A stretch of DNA of 64,000 bases. Source: Vitellaria paradoxa. Its lineage: Eukaryota > Streptophyta > Magnoliopsida > Ericales > Sapotaceae. Below the pieces are notes generated by a model. That model saw only the letters and a list, made by a program, of their open reading frames with translations, did no database searches and was not told the DNA's origin. Positions 37,836 to 52,800 of this stretch are shown here, piece after piece (within the stretch, counting starts at the first letter, position 1; each line of letters begins with the position of its first letter). Location: positions 26,128,147-26,192,146 of the forward strand of contig CM034243.1 in NCBI GenBank assembly GCA_019916065.1, given 5' to 3'. The position numbers and the translations under genes are program-made.

Positions 37836-40800
37836 GAAATTATTTCATAGGGTCTAGCCAAATATATACAATCCATTTTACCAAAACCTTATAATCAACA
37901 CAGTAGATATGTGTATATATACAAGATAGATCACCAATAATAAATAAGCATACAACAATAACTAGAAACATTGTCCATTAAGGAAAAGTCCTTCATAATT
38001 TTATAATATTTGTTGAAATGATTTATTGGAACGTTTGATAATTTTTTCTAAGAGCGTAGAAATAATTAAATCGTTTAAAGTACCATATCATATGCTTGTT
38101 TGAAAATTTAGTGATGAATGTGAAACTTAAGAACATAATTAAAATGAATCTTCAGGCCTTGGGTCCTCATCCCACATTTATCAAGAAAAGTAAAATAGTC
38201 AGTCGACACTTGTTCCGTACTCATTTACCAAAAAATCTAACAAAAGCTATCGGACAATGGTTTGCCAGTTTTCAAATGCAACTAAATCAAGCAGTTAACA
38301 TTTTGTTAGGGAAAAAATTATGTAACACGACCCTAACAGTGGTGGTTACAATAGCTACTCAACAGAAGAGAAAGACATCCTCAATTAAAACACAAAAGAG
38401 TAGATGATAAAAAATAAAATTAATTCTATAGGGGGATCCGATAACATACTTCAGGAAACAAAGTTGGGCATTCAGCAACATGTCGAGCAAGATTAATTGC
38501 AGCTGGTGAAGTCGGTGCCTCGCCCACAGTAATATTATTGAAGTAGAAAGCAGCCAAATTATCAACTGCGGAAGCACACTGCACAAGGAAATTTATCACA
38601 GTTTACACTGGTGAGTATGACTCATGAGTTACTTTTTTAATTAATACGGAGCTAGAATTTTGGAAAGAACAATCAACATAAAATAAAGTCCATGCATGAT
38701 GATATTTCTATAGGAATATAATAATTGTAGCAGGAGCAGAAACAACAAATCTGCAGTTGATGAAGCATCAGCTCACCCATAGTGAATGAAGTTAACCCAA
38801 AATAAAGAAATGTCAAATGAAAATGTTAAGCATTATTCCCTGTATCTGCGGTACCAAACATACCTGTGATGAAATATTAGCATCCAGGCCTTTAAGACCA
38901 GATTCAAGAGATCCAACTATATGCATAAAGGTGGTTGTATCTAGATTCAATATGAAAGTGATATGGCTGTTAAATAGAACTTCCAAAAATGCAAAATAGG
39001 CCCGTGTCAGCTGCGAAGTAACAACAATTGAACCTTCAGTTTATTGACAATTATAGAAGAGGAATTAAAAACCAAAAGAAAAATAAGAAAACCTCGAACT
39101 CAAGCATATAATGCTATGTAACATTTGAAATACCAACAATCAATTCAAAAGGCTAAAACAAAATCATCACTATTCTCTTAAATGTATTTCTATCTCAATC
39201 CCACCCTACAAAGTACAACAGATATTTGTTTTGACACCAAAGTAAATACAGATGCACATTTGTGATCATGAACTTTTTTAACATGAATAGATAAATGTAA
39301 CACAATTATAACACGGTTCTGTGTTCAGGATCAGGTTTTCCTAATTTTCAGTTAAGTAAAAATATATAGATTAAGAAAAAGAAAACCATGAACTCAAGCA
39401 TACAATGCTATGTAACATTTGAAATACCAACAATCAATTCAAAAGGCTAAAACAAAATCATCACTATTCTCTTAAATGTATCTCTATCTCAATCCCACCC
39501 TACAAAGTACAACAGATATTTGTTTTGACACCAAAGTAAATACAGATGCACATTTGCGATCATGAACTTTTTTAACATGAATAGATAAATGTAACACAAT
39601 TATAACACGGTTCTGTGTTCAGGGTCAGGTTTTCCTATTTTTCAGTTAAGTAAAAAGATATATATTAAAATGCCGTAAGGGAATGTCAACAATGTGCAGA
39701 AGAAAGGTAGATAGCGGAAACAAGAAGCTACAAAGATGATAGGCACATTCCTTGCATCTCCATGGACAATAAAATCCAAAAAATGGCCCCGATTAAGATT
39801 TGACCCATACGTAATGGATAAAAATATAAATAATTAAGTCTACACAATGGGGTTATCAGCATGTGGAGAGAAACAACAGAGGCTTTGAGATGGTGCACAG
39901 AGGTTGTAGATTTGAAGATAGAAATAAGGGAGGTGAATCAATTATAGAGTTTGCTACAGCATTTGAGTTGGTAATAGAAAACACATGTTTTAGAAAGTAA
40001 GATACTTACTTAGTAACCTTTAAAATAGATTAGCGGTAACATATGTGTATTGTTAGCTGTAGAATATGCTATTAAGGGTAGAATATATGTATTTCTGGTA
40101 GTATAGATATTTTGGAGGATTGTGATTCATATGTAATTATTTAAATTTCCTATTTCGAGATTCTAAGTACTAAAAATACAACCATGAGACCAACCATTAG
40201 GGTGTCCAGTTTTCCCAAATTCTGTGAACTCTTAACACATATTAAGAAGTGGAAGAGAAGAACTACACTTTTAAGAACTAAGTGGTGGAAGTTGAATGAC
40301 AAAGACAAGTGATTTTTAATGATAAGATGTTCAAGGAAGGTAAATGAAAATTAGATAATCGCGTAAATATAATGTAGAATGAAATGACTAGGAATGCTAA
40401 GAAGCACAGACACCGACTCTGAACATAAACATGACACGACATGGATGCGCTGATGCAATGATTTTCAAAAAATGCAAGACATGACATGTCAACGACTGGG
40501 GAAAAAAAATTACTCTTATATATTTTTCATCATATGCCAAAAAACAAACTCATACTCAAATTTATTACTCAAATATGAAAACTGAATAAGAAACATAATC
40601 AATACTAAAAGCTCAAACCTTTTTGACAATGAGTTTAGAGTTAGAAAGAAATTACTGATAATAAATAAACATACAAACAACGAACAAAAATATTTCTTAT
40701 TTTCCACAAAACAATTAAAAAGTTTCCGATTCCCAAGCCACAGAAACAAAATATCAGTAAAATAATAATTCTAATGTTTCCATCAAAATATTGTAAAAGC

Positions 40801-43800
40801 ACACCTACATATAGCACAAGCTACAAAATTAAAAATAAATAAATAAAAAAAGTTGTTTATTTAATTTATTATTGGCTTTTCACACGATTAAATGTATTTG
40901 ATTTTATACACCTAAATATTTATATGTACTTTAATATTTTTTAAATGCTTTCGAAACGTTTATGAAACATAACCGATATGTTTCTGTTTTGGTGGTAACT
41001 GAAACCATCTAGCTAACCAAACATTTGATCCTTATGTACCAATGGGGTGAAGAATTAGAAAGGACGACAAAAATTAAACCAACCAAAATCTCTATAAATT
41101 TAAAAAAAAAAAAAGGAAGGTCCTGAGTGATATTTCGTGTCAATAATAATCCAAACTGCAGCGTAAGTCCAACATACCTTCCGATAAGCCAATATGTCAA
41201 CCAGTGGAATTGATAATGTCATCTTTAGTGCAATGTCAAGTGAATCAGCAAGTGCCCTATCCCCATATAGTTCAAACACACCAAAGTTTACGTAGTTTCC
41301 AGCAAGAGCTGTCATTCAGTGGTAAATCCCAAGGAAATCAGCCAATGACCTCTTTTTGGAGTAAGCAACTTGTTCACAATATGTTAATTATAAGAGGAAA
41401 ACAGACCAAAACTTAAATGTTTATCACTTTCTCAGCCATATAAGCAGGAATAACCAAAACTTAGGCAAATATGAGAACATAACTTAATCCATGTTGGCAA
41501 ACAGTAGCAGAGAGAATTACAGCATTAACAGGAAAAAAGTGGAAAATAAAAAATCTAAACTAAACAACTTCTCATAAATGTGATCGCATACAAACACATT
41601 CCTTGAGCAAAGTCCCAAGTCTGGTAAGAAATATTGTTTGTCACAAATAAATTGCTACTTGTCTGAAATGAATAAATTTCAAAGGAAATCTTATAGATAT
41701 ATTATTTTTTTAAGGAAAAGAAAGTATTTGTGAGTCTCCATAAAATAATGCTTCAACTGGCAATAAGTATTAATGCTAAATAACCTAAATTTCCTGAAGT
41801 AATAGAGGTATGTAAAACAATCATAGAAGTTCCTAAAACTAAACAAGCAAGAACCCAGGATTGAAAGCATACTAAACTAATTTGGTCTACAATTAGTACA
41901 ACTTTTGTGATCAGGGACCAATTAACAGTCCTCATATTACAACCTCCGTTGTGATCGGGACCAATTAACAATCCTCATATTGCAACCAGCCAAGTCCAAC
42001 AGGCAACGTAAAATACAATTCAAGGAATTTATGGAAGTGGTGTCAATCCTCTTACCTCTGGATAGGATGGTCAAGGAAATCCATATTCCCTTGTACTTGA
42101 AGGCATAAATATCAGCTGCACTTGGAAGAGATAGAATCCTTGACCCATAAGTAACAAGTAATTTACTGACTTCTCGGAAAAGAAGTATTCCATTAGGAGA
42201 AGATGGATCAAAAGTCAACCGCTGAGCTTTATTTAGCACAAACTCAGCCATGAACTTAAGCAAAGGTGTGGTAACCTGAATTTGAGTAAAGACAAACAAA
42301 GATACTAAATTTAACTAGAAATATAAATGCAGATAAAAAGTACCCAAAAAAAAAAAAAGGAATGATTTCATAGAGATAAATAGAAGATGAGGGGAGATAG
42401 GTATCACCAACAAACAGGAAGGAAGATTGATACATGGAGAGAGAGAGAGAGAGAGAGAACAAGATAGCACCAGCCACAAGCACCTATAGTCCCAGTGGTA
42501 CATTCAAAATATGGGTTACATTTAAATTTGTCAATAGTTACACTTCAATCGTAAATCGCAAGAGGGAAAATATGGGAGGTAAAGTGAAAATGAACTTGAA
42601 TTTCAGTTAATTTAGATGCAAAAGTAGGCAATTGCACTTCAATTGCAAATGTGTGAGTTGCATTTAAAATATAGCGAGTGAAATTGACCTTCAGCTCAGG
42701 GGTAGACTGTAATTTCCCCTTTATATTTAGAAACAGTTTCCATATGCCTCCAATCTTTCTACAGTTTCCCCCATGTTTTTGAAAGATTTTAAAAATATTT
42801 TCATTCTCTAAGCCAACTGAAGTAAGTGACCAAAATAAAATTTTAATCTTGATACTTGGGAGTTGCTCGACATTGTAAAATATGGGAATGGAGTACGTCT
42901 TGATGAGTGCCAGTAGCCATGGTGGTAGCGAGTCCAGTGGTGATAATAGTGGTTAACGAGAGAAATTGGCAAGTTACCTCCGGCGTATCAGCCCAATGTG
43001 AGATGCCTTTCAAAAGAATTGGCATGTGAGCCGGATATAACCAATCAAATAGAAGTCCGTAAGTTCTGCGACTAAAATGCATACCAAAAAAAAAAGTCAA
43101 ATAAGTATCACCACAGCTTTTATAGAATGAACACACCCATGAATGGAAAATACTGACCTATTTGTGGCCATTGCAATCCCTCTGAGATCCCTCATCAACC
43201 CAATTAATGCATATTTCACCGTATCAGTTCGAAACATTGCGTCAGGTGTTGATTCCAAATTGATGAAAACCTGAAGGCCCAGAAACATCATCCAAAAGTT
43301 ATGACTAGACATACATCATAAAAGAAGGGTCGGATTATATTAAAATAAAATGTGGCGGCTACAAGCACGTGCAAAATTAATAAAACACAAAGTAAATTAA
43401 CCTGACTTCCCTGGGCTATACTGAAATGTGAGATAGCAACTCACATTCTAGTAATTACCCTAGCCTCCTAAGCAGGGTATGCCGTGTCTCAGAAAGTCAA
43501 ATAAATTGTAAAGTGACTAATTTACCCTTACATTTTAGAAGTAGTATTATTACAAAAATACTTCTTTTCTTTTCTTCCCCCCCCCCCCAAAAAAAAAATT
43601 CATCTTAATTTCTCTCTATCCTCTTACCCCACACAACCTCCGCTGCAATATCTCCCTAACTCTAAACTCTCTAATATGTCAACAACCACACAAGCTCTAC
43701 ACCGTTTCTCTCCCATGTCATCATAATGAACACACCAAACAGCCTTCCCCCACCCACAGGCACTACCCTCAACCCCAAAATATCTTCCCCACCACCATTC

Positions 43801-46800
43801 ATCTACATTTCTAATATTCTTTTAGCCTTCTGGAGCAACATCTGCAGCTTAAAGAATATCAATTCAACATCAACAGCAAATGCCACCACAACCATGGTCG
43901 TTTGTACTGCCAACCAGACACAATCATCTCCATCAATTTTTGTATAACTAGCCACCACTGGACTGTGGTCATTTGTATTGCCAACCAGACACAATCATCT
44001 CCATCAATCTTCGTTTAACTAGCCACCACCGGCGTCACCCCTTCTTTGGCTACAATCTCGTCACCACAACTATCCCCATTATCTCTCCCATCTTTCACCC
44101 CTCAAGCAAACCTATCACAATTAATCAGTTACCATCACCAGACAACAGCACCGCCATCCCATCGCACAATACCACCCAAAAACCCCACCAGCACATGAAC
44201 AATAGGGATTACCATAAGTCATAGATCCATCGTTGACGTAGTTTTCAGTATCGAGGAGAAGACCAGGAGTGTAGGAAATGACCTCAATATTCAGATCCGC
44301 CATGTATGACCCCACACAGGTTGGGGAAATCAATTTTAGGTTTTGGATTGGAGGGAAGAAATGATGGTTGCTGAGAGGTTTAAGGGTTTGGTTCATGGAT
44401 TTGGTGGTGGCAGTGGCAACTACAACAATCATCAGATATAGACATGGGCAGCGTCATGGCGCGATATGCGGTAATGGTGGGTTTGGTTTTCAATTATTGG
44501 CCTCTAAGGTAGGGTCTATGTTTAATCACTTATGAAGAGGTGGTGTTCAATGAGATTTTATGGTTGAATTCCGAGAGAGATGCAGTGATATGGAGAAGCA
44601 GATGTTGTCAAGCAGCTTTGTGGTATGGTAAGATGGCTGTGATGACTTTGTGGCAAGTTGGCAACAGTAACAGTGACAGTGACGGTGGCAGCAGCAATGG
44701 TACTTAAGGTTGTGGAGAGTGATGATGGGTAGGCCTATCAATGGGGCGGATTTGGATCAAATCCGTCAGATCTAGACCTGATCCAGATCCAATTATAATA
44801 GATCCGATTTAGATCCAAAAGTAATCGGATCTGAATTGTAACATCCAGTCTAGATCCATACACCCGACAGATCCGACATATTTTGAAAAATAATTTTTTT
44901 AAATAATAATCTCATAAAAATAAAAAATATATTTTATTCAAAATATACTATATACACACATAATTTACTTGTATGAGTTTATAATAGAATTATATATATA
45001 ATTGTATATGTATAATTATTCATATATGCTTCATGTGCATGTGTGTGTGTGTGTGTAGAGTACAATTCAAACTCCTACCAATTCATACCCTTATTTTGAT
45101 CCAAGAAAGACGAGAAAGAAAAACAAGAATTCTCTCTCAGAAACGAATCCAGCAAGCCCAAGTTGCCACCACCACCATGAACAAAGCTCACCCCATAGCT
45201 AAGAGGTTCACCGTCTTTCACTGGCCGCGAAAACAAGTAGCTCAAAACATCAAGTTTCACTACTACTTCTGTTTCATTAGTTCTTGAACCCAACAGATCC
45301 AGATCCATTAGGTCACGAATTTAGTTGGGTGGATCTGGTTTAACATTATTGGATCTGATCCGAGTCAAATCTGGACCAAATCCAACCCATTAATAGGCCT
45401 AATGATGGATGGTGGCGACTAAGGAAGAAAACGATGGAGAATGGGTGAATTGTGGCTCTAATGAAGAAGAAAATAGATTTTTTATTAATTAGTTTTATTT
45501 TTGATAAATATATCATATCATCAAGGGTAAATTAGAAAATTATAAAAAATTCACATTTTGACTCATACAACAAAAATTAGTCCACTAATGGAGCTTTACC
45601 TTCAAGGGGAAACTAACACAAAAACTTGAAAGCAATGGAGTATAGCATAATTACTAGAACATCGGAGGTGTAGTATCACATTTCATCAAAAATCAAGACT
45701 TAGTAACATCTGACCTTTAAAAAAACAATTCTAACCTTAGAAGTAAACAAAAAAAAAAATTGTCAGAAAAAAAATCTTTAAATCATATAGCACCTTCAAA
45801 TAATAATAGAACTTCAGAAAACAAATGCATTAACAGAAAATTTAACAATATCACATGGTACCACTTGTCTCATTTCCCTGATGCTTTTGAAAGAAAAAAA
45901 AAAAAAGCCAACAACAACAATACCACACATGGACCAAGGGCTGCAGTCCCCTCCCCCTCCCCCTCCCCCTCCCCCTCAAAAAAAAAATAAATAAATAAGA
46001 AAAAAGGAAATGGAGAAACAAAAAGTGAGTTTAGAATTGCAAGTAATGAGGCAATTTTCCAGTTTTCCAGCCCAGGAATTTTAGTATAAATAACATTCTT
46101 TAAACAAACTAGTTCCTTTTTGAAATATACGCAAGTCTATTGTTCCATGATGTTTACACCATGACATAATTGATATCCATTAAAAAAAAATCAACAAATG
46201 ATGGCCATTAAAGCAGCTACCAACATCACAATCCTATGGATTATATAAAAGGGGGAAAAAAACTGTAGCACAATGCAATCACAATTCACAGGACACTGGC
46301 TTAGCCCTAGAACATGTTTAGCGCACAGATGCACACACACACACACACACACTCGAGGGGTGAATGTGAGATGGAGGAGAGAAACATACCTGCAAAAGTG
46401 GATCCATTGAAGACTTAAATTTCACTGGACTATCCTCAACAAAGATTAACCAACCGATAGTGTAATAGAAGGTTGTTCTGCTGCGAGAGCACCTGTACTC
46501 CTCCAAAAATGGGAAGTGCTCCCTCTGTAATTAGCCTCCAACAAAAAGTCAGTACAAGTCAATGTCATATAAAAGTAAAAGTCAAACAAATAGGTAAGCA
46601 AAACAATTCAACAGAGGATATGAGGGATTGAATTACAGTATGATGTGCAACGATGAATTTGACAGAATCCAACTTCAAAAGCAACTTCCCAGTCATATAT
46701 CTGCAAGAAAAGAACAGTTCTGGAGCAAATAAATTACAATGAAGGATAATAAATTAATCGAAAAAATGAAGAATAATTTGGAATCCCCTACAAAAACTAA

Positions 46801-49800
46801 AGATGTCATTGAACTAACCCAGATGCCAGCTCCAAGAACAAACTTAGGGTGTGATCAATAACTTCCTCGCTCTGCAGAAAAAGTTTAGGTATAATTTAAA
46901 AAATCATAAAAGGCAGCCCGGTGCACGAAAGTCCCGCCTTGCACGGGATCCGGGGAAGGGTCGGACCATAAGGGTCTACTGTACGCAGCCTTACCCTGCA
47001 TTTGCAAGAGACTGTTTCCACAACTCGAACCCGTGACCTCAGGTCACATGGCGGCAACTCTTACCGTTGCGCCAAGGCTCCCCTTCTATAATTTAAAAAA
47101 TCATAACTGGATATATTTTAGTAGCAATGTTGAAGAGTATCACCACCGCATAACACTTGAGGTTTGTAGCAATTTTTCCAACAATCGCATTCAATAACAA
47201 AAGATGATCATGAAGTCCAAGAAGTTCAGACAAACGGGCATATAACTGCTGCAATGAAATGAGAGCCTCAAATTATGAATGAACAGCTAAACTTTATAAA
47301 AAATTCAACACAAAGGACCCTCGCATTACCTTAGAAGAATGCATAGCCTGATCCCCTACATAAGACTTTCTAAAATTCTGAAAGAAAGTCAGGATTGCCC
47401 GATCAAGTCTTTGCTTGCTTAATTCACCATATCTCTGTCATGTGCCAAAGCAGCGGAAATAATATTCTAACCGTAGTAAAAAAAAATATCAACTGAAACT
47501 GCATTGGAAGTAATGACCCAATTTACAATGGCAGAAGTTTAGTAAGAAAGTGCAGCTTTTAAGACATTACAAAGAATATATCCATAATTCCAAAGCAAAT
47601 AATTAGTTTCTATGGGAAATATAAAGATACTATTCAAAGGTAAATATAATACCAATAACAACAAACGAAATTATTATTGGTCAATCCCTAACTGATAGTA
47701 AGACAATGTTAGTTTTTGAACTTCTGAAACTGGAGTTATGATAGTTCTTTATAAGCTAGTTTCATCTAAAATTGATCGATATATATGAGGCTCAAAGAAG
47801 AGAAAATCAAAGAAAAGATGAGATTCAAAATTAGCCTAACTACATGATGGAATAAGGGCCTATTATAAAGTCAAAGTCAAGTTTAATCATTAGGAAACAA
47901 AAACTTTTGGGCATTTCATGGAAACAAAATGAAATTTTATTCATTTTCCCACTGGGGGCTCGAGGAAGAGAAAAATCAAGGAAAAGATGAGCTTCAAAAT
48001 TAGCATGGCTACATGATGGGATTGAAACCTATTTGAAAGACATAGTCAAGTTTAATTCTGGTAAATTCTTATTTTATGGTAATCAATTCAAGAATGACTC
48101 CACCTGTCTGTTCATTATGGATTTCTAATCCGAAAGTAGACAACAAAGATAAAAGCTCATGCCAGCATCATCCAGATGATTTATCAGTTTAAAGTTAAAG
48201 GTTGAAAAAGACAGGCATTCTGTACTAGTATACCTGACTGTGTAGACCACTATCAGTGACATTTATTAACCGCAGAACACGAGCCGAAAGTTCAGCATCA
48301 ATTACTTCTTGTGAATCTGCACTGCATGACAAGAGCAAAAGGAAATAAACATTTCGCCATTATGCCAAAGTTTCCCAACCGCCATTGTACAACATAATAT
48401 TAAAGTATCATTCATCCAATAGAATAGCTTGTTTACCTACAACCAGTACATTGTTTTATTTTAAGAATGGCAGCAATTATGTGAACAATCCAAGTAAGTT
48501 TGGCTTCAACCACCGCCAGATCACTGTTGTCGCTGGTCTGAAGCTGAGCTCTTTCCTAATTGAGAAAATTAAGACAGGCAAACACAAATCAAATTATTAC
48601 ATCTGGAAGTTTGTGAAGCATCTAACAGATAAAAAGTATACGCATCGTGTAATTTTAACATACTGTGTATGTCAGCAGAATAGGCTCCAGAATGTTTATG
48701 ATATACAAGCTACTGCTTTCATACTATAATCCAGAGAAGAACGTTAGGTTGTAAAGTTAGTTGCATTAAAGAAGAAACAAACACAGAAACTTGTAAAATC
48801 AACAACTTGATACAGAAAGATTTTGCAATCATAAATTCTCATTGATCTAGCTAAGCTCAAAAGGTAAATACAAGACATGCAGACTACTTAGACCTGGAAT
48901 CTGCAGAGGTAGGGAAAGAAATCTAGCTGATCCTGAAGAAGCTCAACATTATCCAATGGATTATCAGAAAGATCATCCGGGAATCCAGCCTAAAGACATG
49001 TAGAAGCAACCAAAAACAAAATCATATGATTGAAATGAGTGCAAAAAAAATCTTTAAAAAAAGAATAAAATTAAAAAAAAAAAAAAAAAACCAAGTATCA
49101 TCCAGCACCTGCACAGAATCAAATCTTGATGTGATAAAACCTTCAGTAATCTTTGGCACAAATTCATCAAGCAAGCTTGGTGCATCACCCTTCAAGTACG
49201 GTACAGACGTCACTAATCTGGACCACAATCCCAGAAGGTAGTACACACTGCCGCTAGCCCACTGGTCAGATTCAGTAACTTTATCAGTATCTGGGTGAAA
49301 AGAGTTTTTTTTTTTTTTTTGAAAGGTAAAGTTTTTTTTTTTTTTATAAAGGGAGGGGGAAGACTCGAACTCGAGTCATGAGCGGGCAGTAGAGGCTCTT
49401 AACCAATAAGCTACAGGCCACGCTCTGGAAGAAAAGAGTTATGAGACACGGACTGTATATAATCTCTATCAAAATATATGTTGAACAAATTTACCATAAA
49501 TTAAATATTGGTTCACTCATTTGTTTTTTTAACCCATAGAACTATTGTTTTCATAAAATATTTGAGTTTTGAGGGCCTTCCAGAGGGGGTGGGGTAAATA
49601 TTGGGGCCAGGTTCACCTGCCAAGACTGCAAAGACTTTAATGTGAACTCCGCTACTAGGTGTATCCAATCACTATAGCCTTCCACATTAACAAGTTCTGA
49701 CAACTGCAACACAAATTAATCGAATTACAGCGATTATGCAAATCATTTTGAAGGTAATGAATAACCAATAACAAAGATAAACATTTTTAATAAGCAAAAG

Positions 49801-52800
49801 TAAGTTAAACTAAAAAAGAATCAAGGGATGCAAACCATAAGTACAGAGTCTATAGAAAGGCATCACCAGCAAAAACTCCAAATTGTACCTCCATGTGTTC
49901 AATAAAACCCAAGGAAAAAAAAAAAAAAAGAAAGAAAGAAAAGAAAACAATGTATAAGTGGATCAACCTTTTTTTAATACTAGATGTATCCCCCACCTTC
50001 AGAGGGACTAATCCACATGAGCTCCGAATCCATCCCATCAGAACTAGAGCCAGGTAATACCAAAGGGATTTGAACTAGTGACCTCTACTTCAATTGGTAG
50101 ATACCTTGCCGCTAAACTGCCCCCATGTGGGCGTAAATCAAGATCAACCTTACTGGATGAACTAGTAACTAAGTTTAGTTATAAAAAGCTAAGATATACT
50201 TAGCATAAGGAGCCAGAAATGGATTGCCCATCCCAATGCTCATTTTCTTTCCCTTGTTTAATAGCCTCATATGCCACTGTGATTAAAATTCACATTATAC
50301 ACCTAATTCCGTCACACCATAATCCAACTTTGACTAGTTCCGATCTCGGACCTTTTTCAACTCTCCTCTGAACAATTTTTTACTTCAAATTATGCATCCA
50401 TACAAACACAACAAGACTCCAAATCAAAGTCATATCTCGCATATATAACAAAAATCTGGGACTCAACTAAGCAAACCATCAACCTTGCAGGTTGAGGCAT
50501 AAATGTGCTTATTCATAAAGCTATTTTAGAATGGTTCCTGTGTAAACAAAAAGAATTTGAGGTATGGAAAAGAATAAACTTTTTTTCTTCCTCTCTTTCA
50601 TATTCACCTTCTTCTCAGCCAAAACCTTCGAATTATATATAAATGTTGGTTTTTGTAGATGGAAACATCTACTTGTCAAAATATCACACGAAGCACAAAA
50701 CATGCCTCTCAATTCCTGTACAGGATGATTAGAATCCAGCTATATCCTCCACGATAAAAGGTATCCAGCCACGGTAGTACAAATAAAAATGCAAACTCGA
50801 ATAATTAGAGCAGGATACAAATTTTACGAATATGGATAAAACATAGATATGATATAAGAATGTTACCATATGAACTTGCTCATCATGAAAAGACAACTAC
50901 ATGCATAAGCAAAAGCATGTGCATTCCACAAATGCACCAAATTAGGCAAGAGTTTGATGAAAAGATTATATAAAGAAAGTACCTGATAATTTACCCTGAA
51001 ACGCCCAAGTAAACGGCAAAACTCATGGTAATTATCATGATCAGCAAGACCTAAATCCAATTTAAACAAGTGCTAAGTAACAAAATGAAAAGAGGTGGCG
51101 GGATGAAGACAAATAGTAAAGAAATAAACTGCTGAAGAAGAAAACAAGAGAAACAGATGAGCACTGAAGAACACAATCAACAAGTAAAATCAAGGCCATT
51201 TGTATACCGTGGGGGATAATTTGAGGGGAAAATGAGAAGCATAACAAGCAAAGACCTATTTCAAAACACACCTCAAAACAATAAATAACAAAAACCGCCA
51301 CGAACAAAAGGAATTTGCTAGCATCAAATGATTCAAAACAGAAATTTTCCACAACTTTAATCTCCAATGACTCATCTAAAACAAAATTCGTTGTTATTAA
51401 CTAACTGAGAAGCATTTGTCCAACACTATGGTTGTTCTCAACTAATCCTAAACCATGATCTTACCCCAACACAATAACTACAGAGCACGCAACTCCAAAT
51501 AAAGCAATTAAAATCTCCACATAAAGCTGTCAAACTAAAAGTCAAAGTTAACCATTCAGCAAAAAGAGATGCTGACTCCATTCAACTCAACAAGCTTGAA
51601 TTCGAACCAGTAGGGATAGGCTAAATGGATCCAATTTCTCTAATTGGCTCTATTCAAAGTCATATCGTTGCTCATTCTTACTGTTCAACCCATATTGTCC
51701 TTGGCCTTCCTCATGTACTTTTGGTATCTTTAACTTAATTAAATAGCTATTTACTATCACTATGTTGGCATACTTTATACATGTCCAGACCATCTCAATC
51801 AACTTTATTTCATCTAATCTTCAATTGGTGCTCCATCCAACTTCCTGCAAATGCAGTACTTTATTATTCTTATCGTTTCTTGAACTCACTAGATGAACAT
51901 ATTTTTTCTCTAACATCCAATATTCTATGCCTTTCAACATAAATGGCATCAACTATCCTTTGTAACTTTTCCCTTTAACTTGGTAAAAAACTATAATCAT
52001 GAAATGCTCTTAAAGCATTTTTCTAGGGCAGGAATGAATTTTAAGGCTAACGGATTTAAAATTTGAAGATAAATTCTAATGTTTGAATGTTGTGGATATC
52101 AGCCGCAATGATGCCATAACAGCCCTACTCCTATGGCCAAATTAGTAAGTAGCCTGGCACCCCACTTCCAAGCCTCCCTGCAACACTCTCCCGTAGAGGC
52201 ATTCCGGAGTCCTCCAAACATAACACAGGTTCTCATACACAACATCCCCTTCTCACGAGCCATTCCTGCGAGGACATTCAAAAGCCTCACCACAGGAAAT
52301 CCCAGCAAAATCCTCCTGGACTCTAATACTCAGCTCTAACGAAGAACATGCTATTACCCTAGGTTAGAAGTAAGGCTGAGGACCCTTCTAGGAATACCTA
52401 TCACCCATGGGGACCTTCCAAGGTCTCATGCTCATCAACTCACTGGGAGGATCAACAACGGGTAACTATTTCAAGGTTAGAGATAGAAGAACCCTCTTGA
52501 TCTATCTAGAGAGAGGCAACATCTACCAAACCAACAAGAATGTGCTCATTTGTACAAGTATGACCATGATCCACGTGCTACTCGACCAACTAGAGACACC
52601 ATCACTAGACCGAATCTCCCACTAATGGTAAGGTTTGGCCATGCAGAGTTGACCACCTGTCTAGGGACCACCTCTCTCAGTGTGAGAAAGCCAACCTCCT
52701 TGGCTTAATCTTCCACCTATATAAAACCCTCTTCATCTACCTTGCATGCATTGGGACCCTTTACTATAGTTAAATGAATTTCAATGCTCTTTCTCTCTCG

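Larger units (their letters stand above)
40401..42977. other. Introns around exons 20 and 21, nothing further recognised
   Basis: AT-rich intronic DNA outside exons 41178-41308 and 42056-42275. A ~47-bp duplication (GGGACCAATTAACA-TCCTCATATT) occurs at 41912-41995, and a (GA)n tract at about 42438-42459. Confidence 0.4.

Noticed and set aside
38359..38586. Minus-strand open frame in the wrong frame over XPO7 exon 23
   Set aside because: The exon reads in another frame that splices in phase with its neighbours; this frame is a shadow.
44121..44432. 103-codon minus-strand open frame as an intronic gene
   Set aside because: The low-complexity threonine/cysteine runs and the lack of any family match or splice context make it unsupported.
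49307..50141. tRNA genes on the minus strand
   Set aside because: A- and B-box-like sequences are present, but the cloverleaf cannot be completed convincingly. Both copies have A-rich 3' ends and target duplications, as in SINEs.
52090..52630. Overlapping open frames at 52099-52339 and 52407-52625 as host genes
   Set aside because: They lie in sequence with LTR and leader character inside an XPO7 intron and have no recognisable domain.
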